Shown here: piece by piece, positions 7,411 to 14,709 of the stretch
Numbering within the stretch: position 1 is the stretch's first letter
Layout of the letters: each line of letters begins with the position of its first letter
Assembly: GCA_031553225.1 (NCBI GenBank)
Contig: JAVBLU010000041.1
Location: forward strand, 1-19,091
Direction: 5' to 3'
DNA: 19,091 nucleotides
Source of the DNA: JAVBLU01 sp031553225
Lineage (GTDB): Bacteria; Bacillota; Clostridia; Christensenellales; UBA1750
The notes under the pieces: model-generated
What the model was told of the DNA's origin: nothing
Database searches by the model: none
The model's input: the letters and a program-made list of their open reading frames with translations, nothing else
Position numbers and translations under genes: made by a program

Positions 7411-8898
7411 ATGTACCAGATCGGCTTTGATAACGAGAAGTACCTGCAGATGCAGTCCGAGAACATCCTGGAGCGGATCAACGCGTTTGGCAACAAGCTG
7501 TACCTGGAGTTCGGCGGCAAGCTCTTCGACGATTTTCATGCCTCGCGCGTGCTGCCCGGGTTCCAGCCGGACAGCAAGATACGGCTTTTGAAGACGCTCG
7601 CCGACAAAGCGGAGATCGTGCTCGTCATCAACGCCACGGACATTGAACGCAACAAGGTGCGCGGCGATTACGGCATCACCTACGACGACGACGTGCTGCG
7701 CCTCATCGACGCTTTTCGCCAAAATGGCCTGTACGTGGGCAGCGTGGTCATCACTCAGTGCGCGGGGCAAAGCTCGGCCGCGGCCTTCAAAGAGCGGTTG
7801 GAGCGCCAGGAGGTGCCCGTGTACCTGCACTACCCCATCGACGACTATCCCACGAACATCCCCCTCATCGTCAGCGAGCGCGGGTTCGGCAAGAACGACT
7901 ACATTAAAACCACCCGCCCGCTCGTGGTGGTGACGGCGCCCGGGCCGGGCAGCGGCAAGATGGCCACGTGCCTGTCACAGCTGTACCACGAGCTGCAGCA
8001 TGGCGTGAAGGCCGGATACGCTAAATTCGAAACTTTTCCCATCTGGAACCTGCCGCTGAACCACCCGGTGAACCTGGCGTACGAAGCCGCCACAACGAAC
8101 CTGAACGACGTGAACATGATCGACCCCTTCCATTTAGAGGCCTACGGCGTCTCCACCGTCAATTACAACCGCGACGTGGAGGTTTTTCCCGTGCTCAGCG
8201 CCATCTTCCGCCAGATTCTGGGCGTTTCGCCCTACAAATCGCCCACGGATATGGGGGTCAACATGGCCGGTTACTGCATCAGCGACGACGGGATTTGCCA
8301 GCAGGCGTCCAAGCAGGAGGTCATCCGCCGCTACTACGCCGCGCTGTGCGAGGAGCGCACGTCCGGGGGCATGAAGGGCGAGATACAAAAGCTGGAGATG
8401 CTCATGAACACGGCGGGCATCAGTGCCGACGACCGCAGCGTGGTGCGCCACGCGCGCGCAAAGGCCGAGGCGAGCGATACGCCCAGCGTGGCCATCGAGC
8501 TGCCCGACGGCCGCGTCATCACCGGCAAAACGTCCTCGCTACTCGGGGCATCCTCGGCCGCGCTGCTCAACGCCCTGAAGACCTTCGCGGGCATCAACGA
8601 CGAGGTGCGCCTTATCTCGCCCATCATGATCGAACCGATCATGAAGTTGAAGCTGGACTTTTTGGGAAACAACAACCCCCGCCTGCACACGGACGAGCTG
8701 CTCATCGCCCTGTCCATCTGCACGGCCACAAACCCCGTGGCCGAGCTCGTTCTGGAACAGATCCCCAAGCTGCGCAACAGCGAGGCGCACTCCACGGTCA
8801 TCCTTTCGCAAGTGGACGTGAACGTGTTCAAAAAGCTGGGTGTCAACATCACGTGCGAGCCCAAATACCAAAACAAAAAACTGTACCACAAAAAATAG
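7411..8898 (+). CDS. DUF1846 (UPF0371) family protein
   Basis: A 495-residue protein matching the full length of the DUF1846 family, which is widespread in Firmicutes and has no established biochemical role. The N-terminus MYQIGFDNEKYLQMQS and the segments EFGGKLFDDFHASRVLPGF and ERNKVRGDYGITYDDD are characteristic. A glycine-rich, P-loop-like APGPGSGKMAT lies at 176-186, but Met follows the Lys where Walker A has Ser or Thr. The ribosome binding site is AGGGAGG, 6-7 nt before ATG. It is predicted to be cytoplasmic and soluble. It has its own consensus promoter and a perfect intrinsic terminator, so it is transcribed alone. A link to the divergent sugar locus is only positional. Confidence 0.93.
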   Translation: MYQIGFDNEKYLQMQSENILERINAFGNKLYLEFGGKLFDDFHASRVLPGFQPDSKIRLLKTLADKAEIVLVINATDIERNKVRGDYGITYDDDVLRLIDAFRQNGLYVGSVVITQCAGQSSAAAFKERLERQEVPVYLHYPIDDYPTNIPLIVSERGFGKNDYIKTTRPLVVVTAPGPGSGKMATCLSQLYHELQHGVKAGYAKFETFPIWNLPLNHPVNLAYEAATTNLNDVNMIDPFHLEAYGVSTVNYNRDVEVFPVLSAIFRQILGVSPYKSPTDMGVNMAGYCISDDGICQQASKQEVIRRYYAALCEERTSGGMKGEIQKLEMLMNTAGISADDRSVVRHARAKAEASDTPSVAIELPDGRVITGKTSSLLGASSAALLNALKTFAGINDEVRLISPIMIEPIMKLKLDFLGNNNPRLHTDELLIALSICTATNPVAELVLEQIPKLRNSEAHSTVILSQVDVNVFKKLGVNITCEPKYQNKKLYHKK

Positions 8899-8905
8899 GG
8901 TTCCG

Positions 8906-8933
8906 GCCCGGCGGGTTACCGCCGGGCTTTTTT
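8906..8933 (+). terminator. Intrinsic terminator of the DUF1846 gene
   Basis: A perfect 9-bp stem (GCCCGGCGG, 8906-8914; CCGCCGGGC, 8919-8927) with loop GTTA is followed by six T. It begins 7 nt after the TAG stop codon. Confidence 0.95.
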
Positions 8934-9018
8934 CCGCCGCTAAAGGGAATTGCCTCCGCCCGGGTGAACTATATGCCGCAGGATACTCATGCCAACAAGC
9001 GATGGGAGTGATACGGCC

Positions 9019-10329
9019 ATGAACGAATACGGCCACCAGGTGTTCCCGGCGGATTTCGGCTTTTCTGCGGAAGCCAGCGGGCTCGTCAACCGCGATGCGC
9101 TGCAGAAGGCGCTGGACATGGGCGGCACGGTGGAGGTTTCCCGGCCGGGCACATACGACCTGGCCGGCACAGTGTACATCGGCAGCGACACAACCCTGCG
9201 CTTCACCGCCGGCGCAAAGCTGCGCAAGGTGAACGAAGCGGGCGAGTTCTGCCATGTGATTCTCAACCGCGGCGCGCTGAGCAAAACCTACGACGAGCGT
9301 ATCGTCATCGAGAACCTCTTCATCGAGGTCAACGGCATGGACAACCGCCTCTTTCAGGTGTTCGGCCTGCACGGGCAGCTGGCCCTGCATTACGTGCGCG
9401 ACGTACGCATCGAGGGCTTCCGGTGCCTGGACATCGGCAAGGCGCAGTACGGCATCCACATCTGCACCTTCGAGGACGCGCGCGTGTACAACGCCGTCAT
9501 CAAGGGTGACAAGGACGGCGTGCACCTTGGCCGCGGCAAGCGCTTTCACATCAGCGGGTGCGTGTTTCAAACCTACGACGACGCGGTGGCGCTCAACGCG
9601 CACGATTACGACGTCGGCAACCCCGAGATGGGCTGGATTGAAAGCGGCGTGGTGGAAAACTGCCACGACCTGGGCGGACAGAGCCCCACCGGGTACTTTT
9701 GCCGCATTCTGGCCGGGGCCTGGCGCGACTGGTGCTCCGGCATGGAGGTGCAAAAGTCCGACACCGTGGTGTCCGCCAGCCGCCTGTACCGCGTGAGCGC
9801 CCAGCCGGACGGCACGATGTACCGCTCCCTCACCCAGCCCACGCACGAGCGGGGTTCCGCCGTGCTGGACGGCATCACCTGGGTGATGGCGCAGGAGGAG
9901 GCGACCTACACCGCGGGCGTGCGCGACGTCACCTTCCGCGACATCTTTCTGGAGAAGCCGCGCATCGCGCTGTCCGTCCACTTCGACACCGGCCGCTACA
10001 GCCGCTCGTACTACCCGGGCGCGGTCGTGCCCGTACAGCAGCGGCTGCGCTTTGAGTCCATGCGCGTGCTGCACGATCAGGACGTGCCCTTCATCAGCGC
10101 GAATACGCCCGTGGATGCGTTCACCCTGACGAACTGCGATCTGCGCAACGCGCATGTCGTCTTCCACAACAGCGCGGACTTGCCCGACCTGGGCGTCACG
10201 CAGGTCGGCGTGTCCGGCTGCAGCCTTGGCTACCCTCTCTCCGCTTTGGTGCGCAACGAAGCGCCCGGCAAGCGCGTGGTGGTGCACGCGCCCGCGCAGA
10301 GCAACTATCCGCTCGCCGGCGTCGAATAA
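9019..10329 (+). CDS. GH28-like right-handed beta-helix protein (pectinase/polygalacturonase superfamily)
   Basis: A 436-residue protein with the repeating short strands of a parallel beta-helix. It starts with the usual entry region (VFPADFGFSAEASGLVNRDALQKALD) and has repeated turns around KDGVHLGRGKRFHISGC and QTYDDAVALNAHDYD. D166 and the pair D187-D188 sit where GH28 enzymes carry their catalytic aspartates (NTDG and GDD), though neither motif is canonical. ATG 9019 was chosen because the family fold begins there, with GGGAG 10 nt upstream; ATG 8989 (AGGA at 5 nt) would add ten residues. It has no signal peptide, which is unusual for polymer-degrading enzymes and suggests action on imported oligosaccharides or a non-enzymatic role. 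The promoter in the 85-bp gap after the terminator is not obvious. Confidence 0.75.
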   Translation: MNEYGHQVFPADFGFSAEASGLVNRDALQKALDMGGTVEVSRPGTYDLAGTVYIGSDTTLRFTAGAKLRKVNEAGEFCHVILNRGALSKTYDERIVIENLFIEVNGMDNRLFQVFGLHGQLALHYVRDVRIEGFRCLDIGKAQYGIHICTFEDARVYNAVIKGDKDGVHLGRGKRFHISGCVFQTYDDAVALNAHDYDVGNPEMGWIESGVVENCHDLGGQSPTGYFCRILAGAWRDWCSGMEVQKSDTVVSASRLYRVSAQPDGTMYRSLTQPTHERGSAVLDGITWVMAQEEATYTAGVRDVTFRDIFLEKPRIALSVHFDTGRYSRSYYPGAVVPVQQRLRFESMRVLHDQDVPFISANTPVDAFTLTNCDLRNAHVVFHNSADLPDLGVTQVGVSGCSLGYPLSALVRNEAPGKRVVVHAPAQSNYPLAGVE

Positions 10330-10365
10330 CAAGCGCCGCGCGGCGCAGCGGGGAGAAATGCCGGT

Positions 10366-11355
10366 ATGACCTGGAAGGACGCCTACGACAAAAAGCACCG
10401 TCCGCGCAACGAGCAGATCCGCGCGTTCCTCGGGCCGGAGGTGGCCGCGCTGTTTGAAGACTATTCCAAGGCGCTCGCGCGCGCGTACGGGGCACATTGC
10501 ACGCCCCCCGTGTACACGCAGGGCGAGGGATGGATCTACAGCTTCGCCCGCAGCGGCGTCCCGCTCATCCCGTGCGTCGTCATCGGCGAGGGCGCGTTTT
10601 TTGCGCAGGACAGGCGCGTGTGCGACGAGCCGTCCCTTGCGCTCGCCCTTCAGGAGGCCGCCGGCCTGCGCGCGGAGGGATACGCCGAGCGCTACGAGCG
10701 GGAGACCGGCCGCAAAAAGGAGCGCCGCCAGCAGACCACGCTGCGACGGCAGGCGCGCGAACGGGATGAGATCGCCGCGCTGGAAGGGCTGAACCCTGAG
10801 CGCCTCAACCGCTACCGCTGGTCGCCCAAGGTCCCCCGAAGGCTCCTTGAGCGGCTGTACGAGGCCGACGCCCGAGGCCTGCCCGAGGAAACGCTGGCCG
10901 ATGAGGTGGGCAGCCTTTTGTACACGCGGTGCCTGCAGGGCCGCGAGGAGCGCGCCCTCATCGAGCGCGGACAGCTTCGCTGCCATGCCTGCGGCGCGGA
11001 GGTGCCCGGCAAGCGGGGACTAATGCAGTGCGCCTGCGGGGCGCAGTACCTGTTTCGCGACTACATGCGCAGCTTTCGCGCGGCGAACATGCCCTCCGGC
11101 GCGGCCTCGGCCATCTTTTCGGCGTTTGTGGAGCGCTGGCCGCTCGCACGGGCGTACGCCGAAAAGATGGCGCTTGTGGACGGCCTCGTGCACGAGTTCC
11201 ATATGAACCTGCACAGCGGCGTGAAGGGCCGCTTCGTGGGCGTCAACCTGATCGAGGGCAGCAAGAAGCAAATCGAGGCGCTCATCCTGCGGCTGGCCTT
11301 TGGCGGCGCGCCGCACAACGCCGAGGCCTTCCGCCGCAACCTTCGGCGTGAATAG
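10366..11355 (+). CDS. Hypothetical protein with a central zinc ribbon
   Basis: A 329-residue protein that I do not recognise. An N-terminal globular part (about 1-100) contains the aromatic stretch GEGWIYSFARSGVPLIPC. A highly charged, Arg/Glu-rich, probably helical stretch covers about 101-150. A compact zinc ribbon follows with C206-x2-C209-x12-C222-x1-C224, and then a conserved-looking C-terminal domain rich in His/Asn/Lys (HEFHMNLHSGVKGRF). It lacks a signal peptide and membrane segments, so it is probably cytoplasmic; a nucleic-acid or protein-binding role would fit a zinc ribbon but is speculation. GGGGAG lies 10 nt before ATG. It starts 36 bp after the beta-helix gene with no terminator between, so the two are probably co-transcribed. 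Confidence 0.8.
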   Translation: MTWKDAYDKKHRPRNEQIRAFLGPEVAALFEDYSKALARAYGAHCTPPVYTQGEGWIYSFARSGVPLIPCVVIGEGAFFAQDRRVCDEPSLALALQEAAGLRAEGYAERYERETGRKKERRQQTTLRRQARERDEIAALEGLNPERLNRYRWSPKVPRRLLERLYEADARGLPEETLADEVGSLLYTRCLQGREERALIERGQLRCHACGAEVPGKRGLMQCACGAQYLFRDYMRSFRAANMPSGAASAIFSAFVERWPLARAYAEKMALVDGLVHEFHMNLHSGVKGRFVGVNLIEGSKKQIEALILRLAFGGAPHNAEAFRRNLRRE

Positions 11356-11375
11356 CGCCAGCTTTGGGCGCATCC

Positions 11376-11393
11376 TGCCCCATGGGCGTTTTT
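11376..11393 (+). terminator. Possible weak intrinsic terminator after the zinc-ribbon gene
   Basis: A short stem TGCCC-CAT-GGGCG (11376-11388) is followed by five T. A second small stem (11355-11359 with 11367-11371) overlaps the stop codon just before it. The stems are short, so termination may be partial. It lies only 15 bp before the -35 box of the next promoter. Confidence 0.45.
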
Positions 11394-11407
11394 AGGCGAA
11401 AAACCTC

Positions 11408-11438
11408 TTGACATTGACGCCGCGTCAACGGCTATACT
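11408..11438 (+). promoter_or_regulatory. MerR-type promoter/operator with 19-bp spacer
   Basis: A perfect -35 box TTGACA (11408-11413) and TATACT (11433-11438) are separated by 19 bp, 2 bp longer than optimal. The spacer begins with the perfect dyad TTGACG-CCG-CGTCAA (11414-11428). Over-long spacers holding a dyad are the known hallmark of promoters that MerR-family proteins activate by DNA distortion. The next gene is a MerR protein, so autoregulation is strongly implied. Confidence 0.93.
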
Positions 11439-11461
11439 TCGGCTGGAAAGGAGGTGCGCCC

Positions 11462-12454
11462 ATGGACCTCATGCCGATCGGGCAACTCTCGCGTTCGCTG
11501 AACGTATCCACGCGCACGCTGCGCTACTACGAACAAATCGGGCTGATCAGCAGCCGCAAGAGCGAGGCGTCCTACCGCTGTTACGACGAGGAGGCCGTCG
11601 GCCGCCTGCAACAAATTCTGCTGTTGCGCAAGCTGCGCATACCGCTGGCGCAGATCGGCGACATTCTGCAAAGCGGCGAGGCGCGCACGGCTCTTGACGC
11701 CTTTCGCCGCAGCGCACGGCAGCTGGACGGCGAGATCGCCGCGCTGTCCACCATCCGCCAGATCCTCACAACCCTCATCCAGCGCATGGAGGAAAGTATT
11801 CACCGCGATATCCGGCACAGTTTTCTGTCCGATCAGGCCGTGATGGACCTGGCGGGCGCGCTCTCCTTAAGCAAAACCAGCTTGAAGGAGGAGATCGCCG
11901 TGGAGGAACTCAACAACGCCAGCGCCGAGCTTTCGCGCATTCGCAGTGCGCGCATCGTGTACCTGCCCCCTTCCGCCGTCGCGTCATTCCACCACGTAGG
12001 GCCGGAGTGCGAACACCGGGCGAGCGAGGGCATCGAGCGTTTCATACGCGATGTGCGGCTTTGGGAGATCAAGCCGGACATGCGTTCCTACGGCTTCAAC
12101 CACCCCAACGAAGTAAAGGGAACCGACTACCACGGCTACGAGTTCTGGGTGACCATCCCTGCGGACATGGAGGTGCCCGCGCCCTGCGTCAAAAAGCACT
12201 TCCCAGGCGGACTGTACGCGGCGCACGCCATAAAAATGGGCGACTTCCACGAGTGGGGCTGGCTTTGGCGATGGGTGGAAGAGAGCCCCGACTGGGAGAT
12301 GGTGCTTGTGGAGGACGGCGGCGAGTGCATGAACGGCCTGCTGGAGGAATGTCTCAACTACATCGAGGTGGCGCGCGGCGACGGAATTGCCGCCAGTGAC
12401 CAAAGCATGCTCCAGCTGGACCTGCTCATCCCCATCCGGCACAAGTCCACGTAA
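11462..12454 (+). CDS. MerR family transcriptional regulator with GyrI-like effector-binding domain
   Basis: A 330-residue regulator. Residues about 4-72 form the MerR winged helix (MPIGQLSRSLNVSTRTLRYY), followed by a helical dimerisation region to about 130. From about residue 160 the sequence resembles the GyrI/SOUL-like small-molecule-binding domain of BmrR-type regulators: GYEFWVTIP holds the glutamate typical of cation-binding sensors, followed by FPGGLYAAHAI and WGWLWRWVEES. ATG 11462 is set by AAGGAGG at about 8 nt; an upstream in-frame ATG at 11408 lies inside the -35 box and is ruled out. The protein should bind the dyad in its own promoter and change it from repressed to active when ligand binds. 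The 15-bp gap to the next gene shows that the cysteine-cluster protein is in the same transcript and is its only evident local target. Confidence 0.93.
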   Translation: MDLMPIGQLSRSLNVSTRTLRYYEQIGLISSRKSEASYRCYDEEAVGRLQQILLLRKLRIPLAQIGDILQSGEARTALDAFRRSARQLDGEIAALSTIRQILTTLIQRMEESIHRDIRHSFLSDQAVMDLAGALSLSKTSLKEEIAVEELNNASAELSRIRSARIVYLPPSAVASFHHVGPECEHRASEGIERFIRDVRLWEIKPDMRSYGFNHPNEVKGTDYHGYEFWVTIPADMEVPAPCVKKHFPGGLYAAHAIKMGDFHEWGWLWRWVEESPDWEMVLVEDGGECMNGLLEECLNYIEVARGDGIAASDQSMLQLDLLIPIRHKST

Positions 12455-12469
12455 GAACGGAGGTTCCTC

Positions 12470-13546
12470 ATGCGCGAGCCCACGCACGTCCAGCGCATCG
12501 TGCGCCGCTCACAAAACGCCGTTCCGGAGCTGCCGCAGAGCTTTGCGGTGGCGGAACAGTTTCTGCAGGGGCTTGGGGCCGACGAGTTCATGGACGGCCT
12601 GCGCGCCCTGCAGGCCGCCGTGCTTGCCCTGCACGAAGCCGCGCGCGAGAACCCTGCCGCCTACGGCCTGTGCGAAAGCCCGGCGGAGGAGCTGCGCGTG
12701 AACCACCCGGTCACCCCTGAGGAGCAGAAGGCGCGCAAGTCCTTCTTCCGCGTGGCGACGGCGTTTGCGGCGATAGCGGCGGGCGAGCTGCGCGGCGGCG
12801 AACTGGCCGTGCCTGGCGGCGCCCTTTGGGCCGCTGGCATATCGCGGCCGCACCTGGCGCTGGCGCTGCTGCGCGACTGCGGCTTTGCCTTCGAAGGCCT
12901 CGCCCCGTCCGGCGCGCCGCACAAGGACCGCCCATTTTTCGTCTCCTTCCCGGACAACCGCTTTGTGCCCTGCGTGCTCAAAGCATACGCGCTGGTCGCC
13001 GACCCGCACCCGGCGCTGCGCGGCGGCATGGCGATACTGCACGCCGAGTGGCGCCCTTTTGCCGCCGACCGCGCTTGCTTCGCCTATGACGTTGCGGACA
13101 TGCTGCGGGGCCTTCCGGAGCTTGACGCCCGGTGCGTGGCCGCGTGCTACGCCTTCATGTGCGGCGCGGGCTACGCCCCGCACGTGGCGGACACCGGCGG
13201 TCTTGAGCTGGACTTCGTCACCAAGGGAGAACGCCAGCGACTGCTCACCATCAAGCGCGAGCGGGACGATCTGCGCGTGCGCGCCAAGTTCCTTCATCTG
13301 CCCGGATTTGCCGGCGCGCTCGCCTCCTGTACGCCCGGCGTGCGCAACGCCGTTCTAAACGGCCCGGACTGCCGCGGCTGTGGCTGCGCAAACCCCGTAC
13401 GCTTCACATACCTGGGCGAATCCTACGAAAAGTGCCAGATGATCTCCCTGAACTTCACCTTCCCCATCGCCTCGGACGAGGACATCCGCTCGCTTCTGCT
13501 GCTCGCGCAGAGCGAGCTGCGCCTGCGCCGCGCCCCCGCCTCCTGA
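12470..13546 (+). CDS. Hypothetical cysteine-cluster protein, co-transcribed with MerR regulator
   Basis: A 358-residue protein that I do not recognise. It starts at ATG 12470 after GGAGG at 6-7 nt. The N-terminal 110 residues look helical, including PVTPEEQKARKSFFRVATAF, and a mixed alpha/beta part follows. Near the C-terminus lies a cysteine group: C287, C301-x2-C304-x1-C306, then C322 (PDCRGCGCANPVRF, then ESYEKCQM), which could hold a metal ion. Other cysteines are scattered (C137, C168, C203, C222, C226, C231). No signal peptide or membrane segment is seen. Its place directly behind a GyrI-domain MerR gene suggests that the regulator's ligand induces it, so it may handle or sense that compound. 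That is inference only. Confidence 0.8.
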   Translation: MREPTHVQRIVRRSQNAVPELPQSFAVAEQFLQGLGADEFMDGLRALQAAVLALHEAARENPAAYGLCESPAEELRVNHPVTPEEQKARKSFFRVATAFAAIAAGELRGGELAVPGGALWAAGISRPHLALALLRDCGFAFEGLAPSGAPHKDRPFFVSFPDNRFVPCVLKAYALVADPHPALRGGMAILHAEWRPFAADRACFAYDVADMLRGLPELDARCVAACYAFMCGAGYAPHVADTGGLELDFVTKGERQRLLTIKRERDDLRVRAKFLHLPGFAGALASCTPGVRNAVLNGPDCRGCGCANPVRFTYLGESYEKCQMISLNFTFPIASDEDIRSLLLLAQSELRLRRAPAS

Positions 13547-13550
13547 CGTT

Positions 13551-13594
13551 CGCCGGGCATTGCGGCCGCCCCGCGCGCGGCGCAATGCCCGGCG
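13551..13594. repeat. Perfect inverted repeat 1 between convergent genes
   Basis: Arms CGCCGGGCATTGCG (13551-13564) and CGCAATGCCCGGCG (13581-13594) are perfectly complementary over 14 bp, around a 16-nt GC-rich centre. It starts 4 bp after the TGA of the cysteine-cluster gene. It lacks a clear run of T on either side, so it would be an unusual terminator, perhaps factor-assisted, or an RNA-stabilising hairpin. Confidence 0.9.
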
Positions 13595-13599
13595 GGGAC

Positions 13600-13634
13600 G
13601 ATGGGCCCGGAAACCGACGGTTTCCGGGCCCATC
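13600..13634. repeat. Perfect inverted repeat 2 between convergent genes (possible bidirectional terminator)
   Basis: Arms GATGGGCCCGGAAACC (13600-13615) and GGTTTCCGGGCCCATC (13619-13634) are perfectly complementary over 16 bp around the 3-nt centre GAC. It sits 15 bp beyond the stop codon of the convergent propeller gene and 5 bp from the first inverted repeat. Only three A or T (AAA/TTT) lie inside the stem and no T-tract follows it. A bidirectional terminator is the simplest role; a protein-binding site is the alternative. Confidence 0.9.
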
Positions 13635-13649
13635 TGATGCATATGCTCC

Positions 13650-14549
13650 TTATACGGCTACGCCCGCGGGCTCCCGCCCTGCGGACCAGGAGGCGAACAG
13701 GCGGGCCGTGGGCAGATCGATCACGCGCAGCGCATCCGCGGCCGGATCGGCCACATAGGCGAAGCGCCCGTTCGGGTCCAGGGCAATGTGGTCCGGCAGG
13801 CCGTCCACACCGATGGTCCACAGGTGCGACAGGTCCGACAGGCGCAAGGCTGTCACCCCGCCCGCGTGGGACACGAGCGCCGCGTCCTGGCCGGGCAGCG
13901 CGCACAGCCGCATGGGCATGGCGGGAAACGCCCGCCCCTCCTGCAGCTGCAGCCGCGCGCCCAGGCGGCACAGCCACCCTTCGGCGCGGTCGTCGCGCAG
14001 CAGCACCGCCACGCTCCCAGCCCCGTCGAACACGGCGCTGCTCACGGGGTAGGGCATGGGGCATTCGGCGACAAAGTCCAGCGTATGCAGGTGCAGCAGG
14101 TGCAGGCTGGAGGGGATGCCGCAGGCGACCAGAAGCGTCCCGCTCCCAAGGCTAACGTCCAGCGAGCGCGGATACCCGCCCACGCGCGCGGCCGATAGCA
14201 TGCGCCCGTCGCGCGCGTCCAACGCGACCACCGAGTCGCTGTCCCCTCCCGCCAGCAGAATGCGTCCGTCCGGCACGGCGCACACGGCGGTGGCGCCGGG
14301 CGCGCCGGGCGCAGTCCACACCGGCGCGCCTTCGTCCGTAAAGCAGGTAACCGAGCTGTCCGCCTGATTGTACACGAACAGCCGCCCCTCAAACGTGCAC
14401 AGCGGCCCGGGCATGGCCGGCCCGGCGGTCGTGCCGATGCACGCGCCCGTGCAGGGGTCCAGGGCGAGCAAACGTCCCTCCCCCGCCAGTGATATCCAAA
14501 CCCTGCGACCCTGTGTGGCTGCGCGATTGTGTCCGCTTTGCGCCGTCAT
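13650..14549 (-). CDS. YVTN/NHL-like beta-propeller repeat protein
   Basis: A 299-residue protein made of repeating about 40-residue units of short beta strands, for example VWISLAGEGRLLALDPCTG, DGRILLAGGDSDSVVALDAR and NGRFAYVADPAADALRVIDL. This is the pattern of YVTN/quinoprotein-like beta propellers, and the length fits about seven blades. ATG 14549 was chosen because GAGGGGG lies 6 nt upstream; GTG 14576 would add nine residues. It has no signal peptide, whereas many relatives are secreted, so it is probably cytoplasmic and may be a scaffold or sensor. It is convergent with the cysteine-cluster gene, and its start faces the divergent promoter of the rRNA-modification genes. Its ligand is unknown. 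Confidence 0.8.
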   Translation of the reverse strand: MTAQSGHNRAATQGRRVWISLAGEGRLLALDPCTGACIGTTAGPAMPGPLCTFEGRLFVYNQADSSVTCFTDEGAPVWTAPGAPGATAVCAVPDGRILLAGGDSDSVVALDARDGRMLSAARVGGYPRSLDVSLGSGTLLVACGIPSSLHLLHLHTLDFVAECPMPYPVSSAVFDGAGSVAVLLRDDRAEGWLCRLGARLQLQEGRAFPAMPMRLCALPGQDAALVSHAGGVTALRLSDLSHLWTIGVDGLPDHIALDPNGRFAYVADPAADALRVIDLPTARLFASWSAGREPAGVAV

Positions 14550-14612
14550 CGCCATCCCCCTCGCGGCGTGCCGCACCCTCTTTGTTCTACATTATGCCGG
14601 TCGGCCCGACAC

Positions 14613-14642
14613 GTGACGGCAGGGCGGCGTGCGTGGTATAAT
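14613..14642 (+). promoter_or_regulatory. Sigma-A promoter of the rRNA-modification genes
   Basis: A perfect TATAAT (14637-14642) has GTGACG (14613-14618) 18 bp upstream. The start of transcription would be near 14649, which fixes the coding start downstream of this point. A minus-strand CATAAT (14596-14591) lies nearby and may serve the divergent propeller gene, but its -35 box is poor. Confidence 0.75.
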
Positions 14643-14709
14643 GCAGCCAGGGCTCCGCCCGCCAGGGGCGCGCCCTCTGTTTCCTCCCACAACCAAAGGA
14701 TGTGATGGC

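Noticed and set aside
7197..7520. 108-codon N-terminal extension of the mannosidase
   Set aside because: GH38 enzymes start just before the HxD motif. The extension has no family similarity, covers the divergent promoter, and ATG 7196 has a good ribosome binding site.
8539..10986. Minus-strand open frame of 815 codons spanning three plus-strand genes
   Set aside because: It crosses a perfect terminator and a promoter region, has no recognisable domain, and opposes DUF1846 and beta-helix genes with clear family features.
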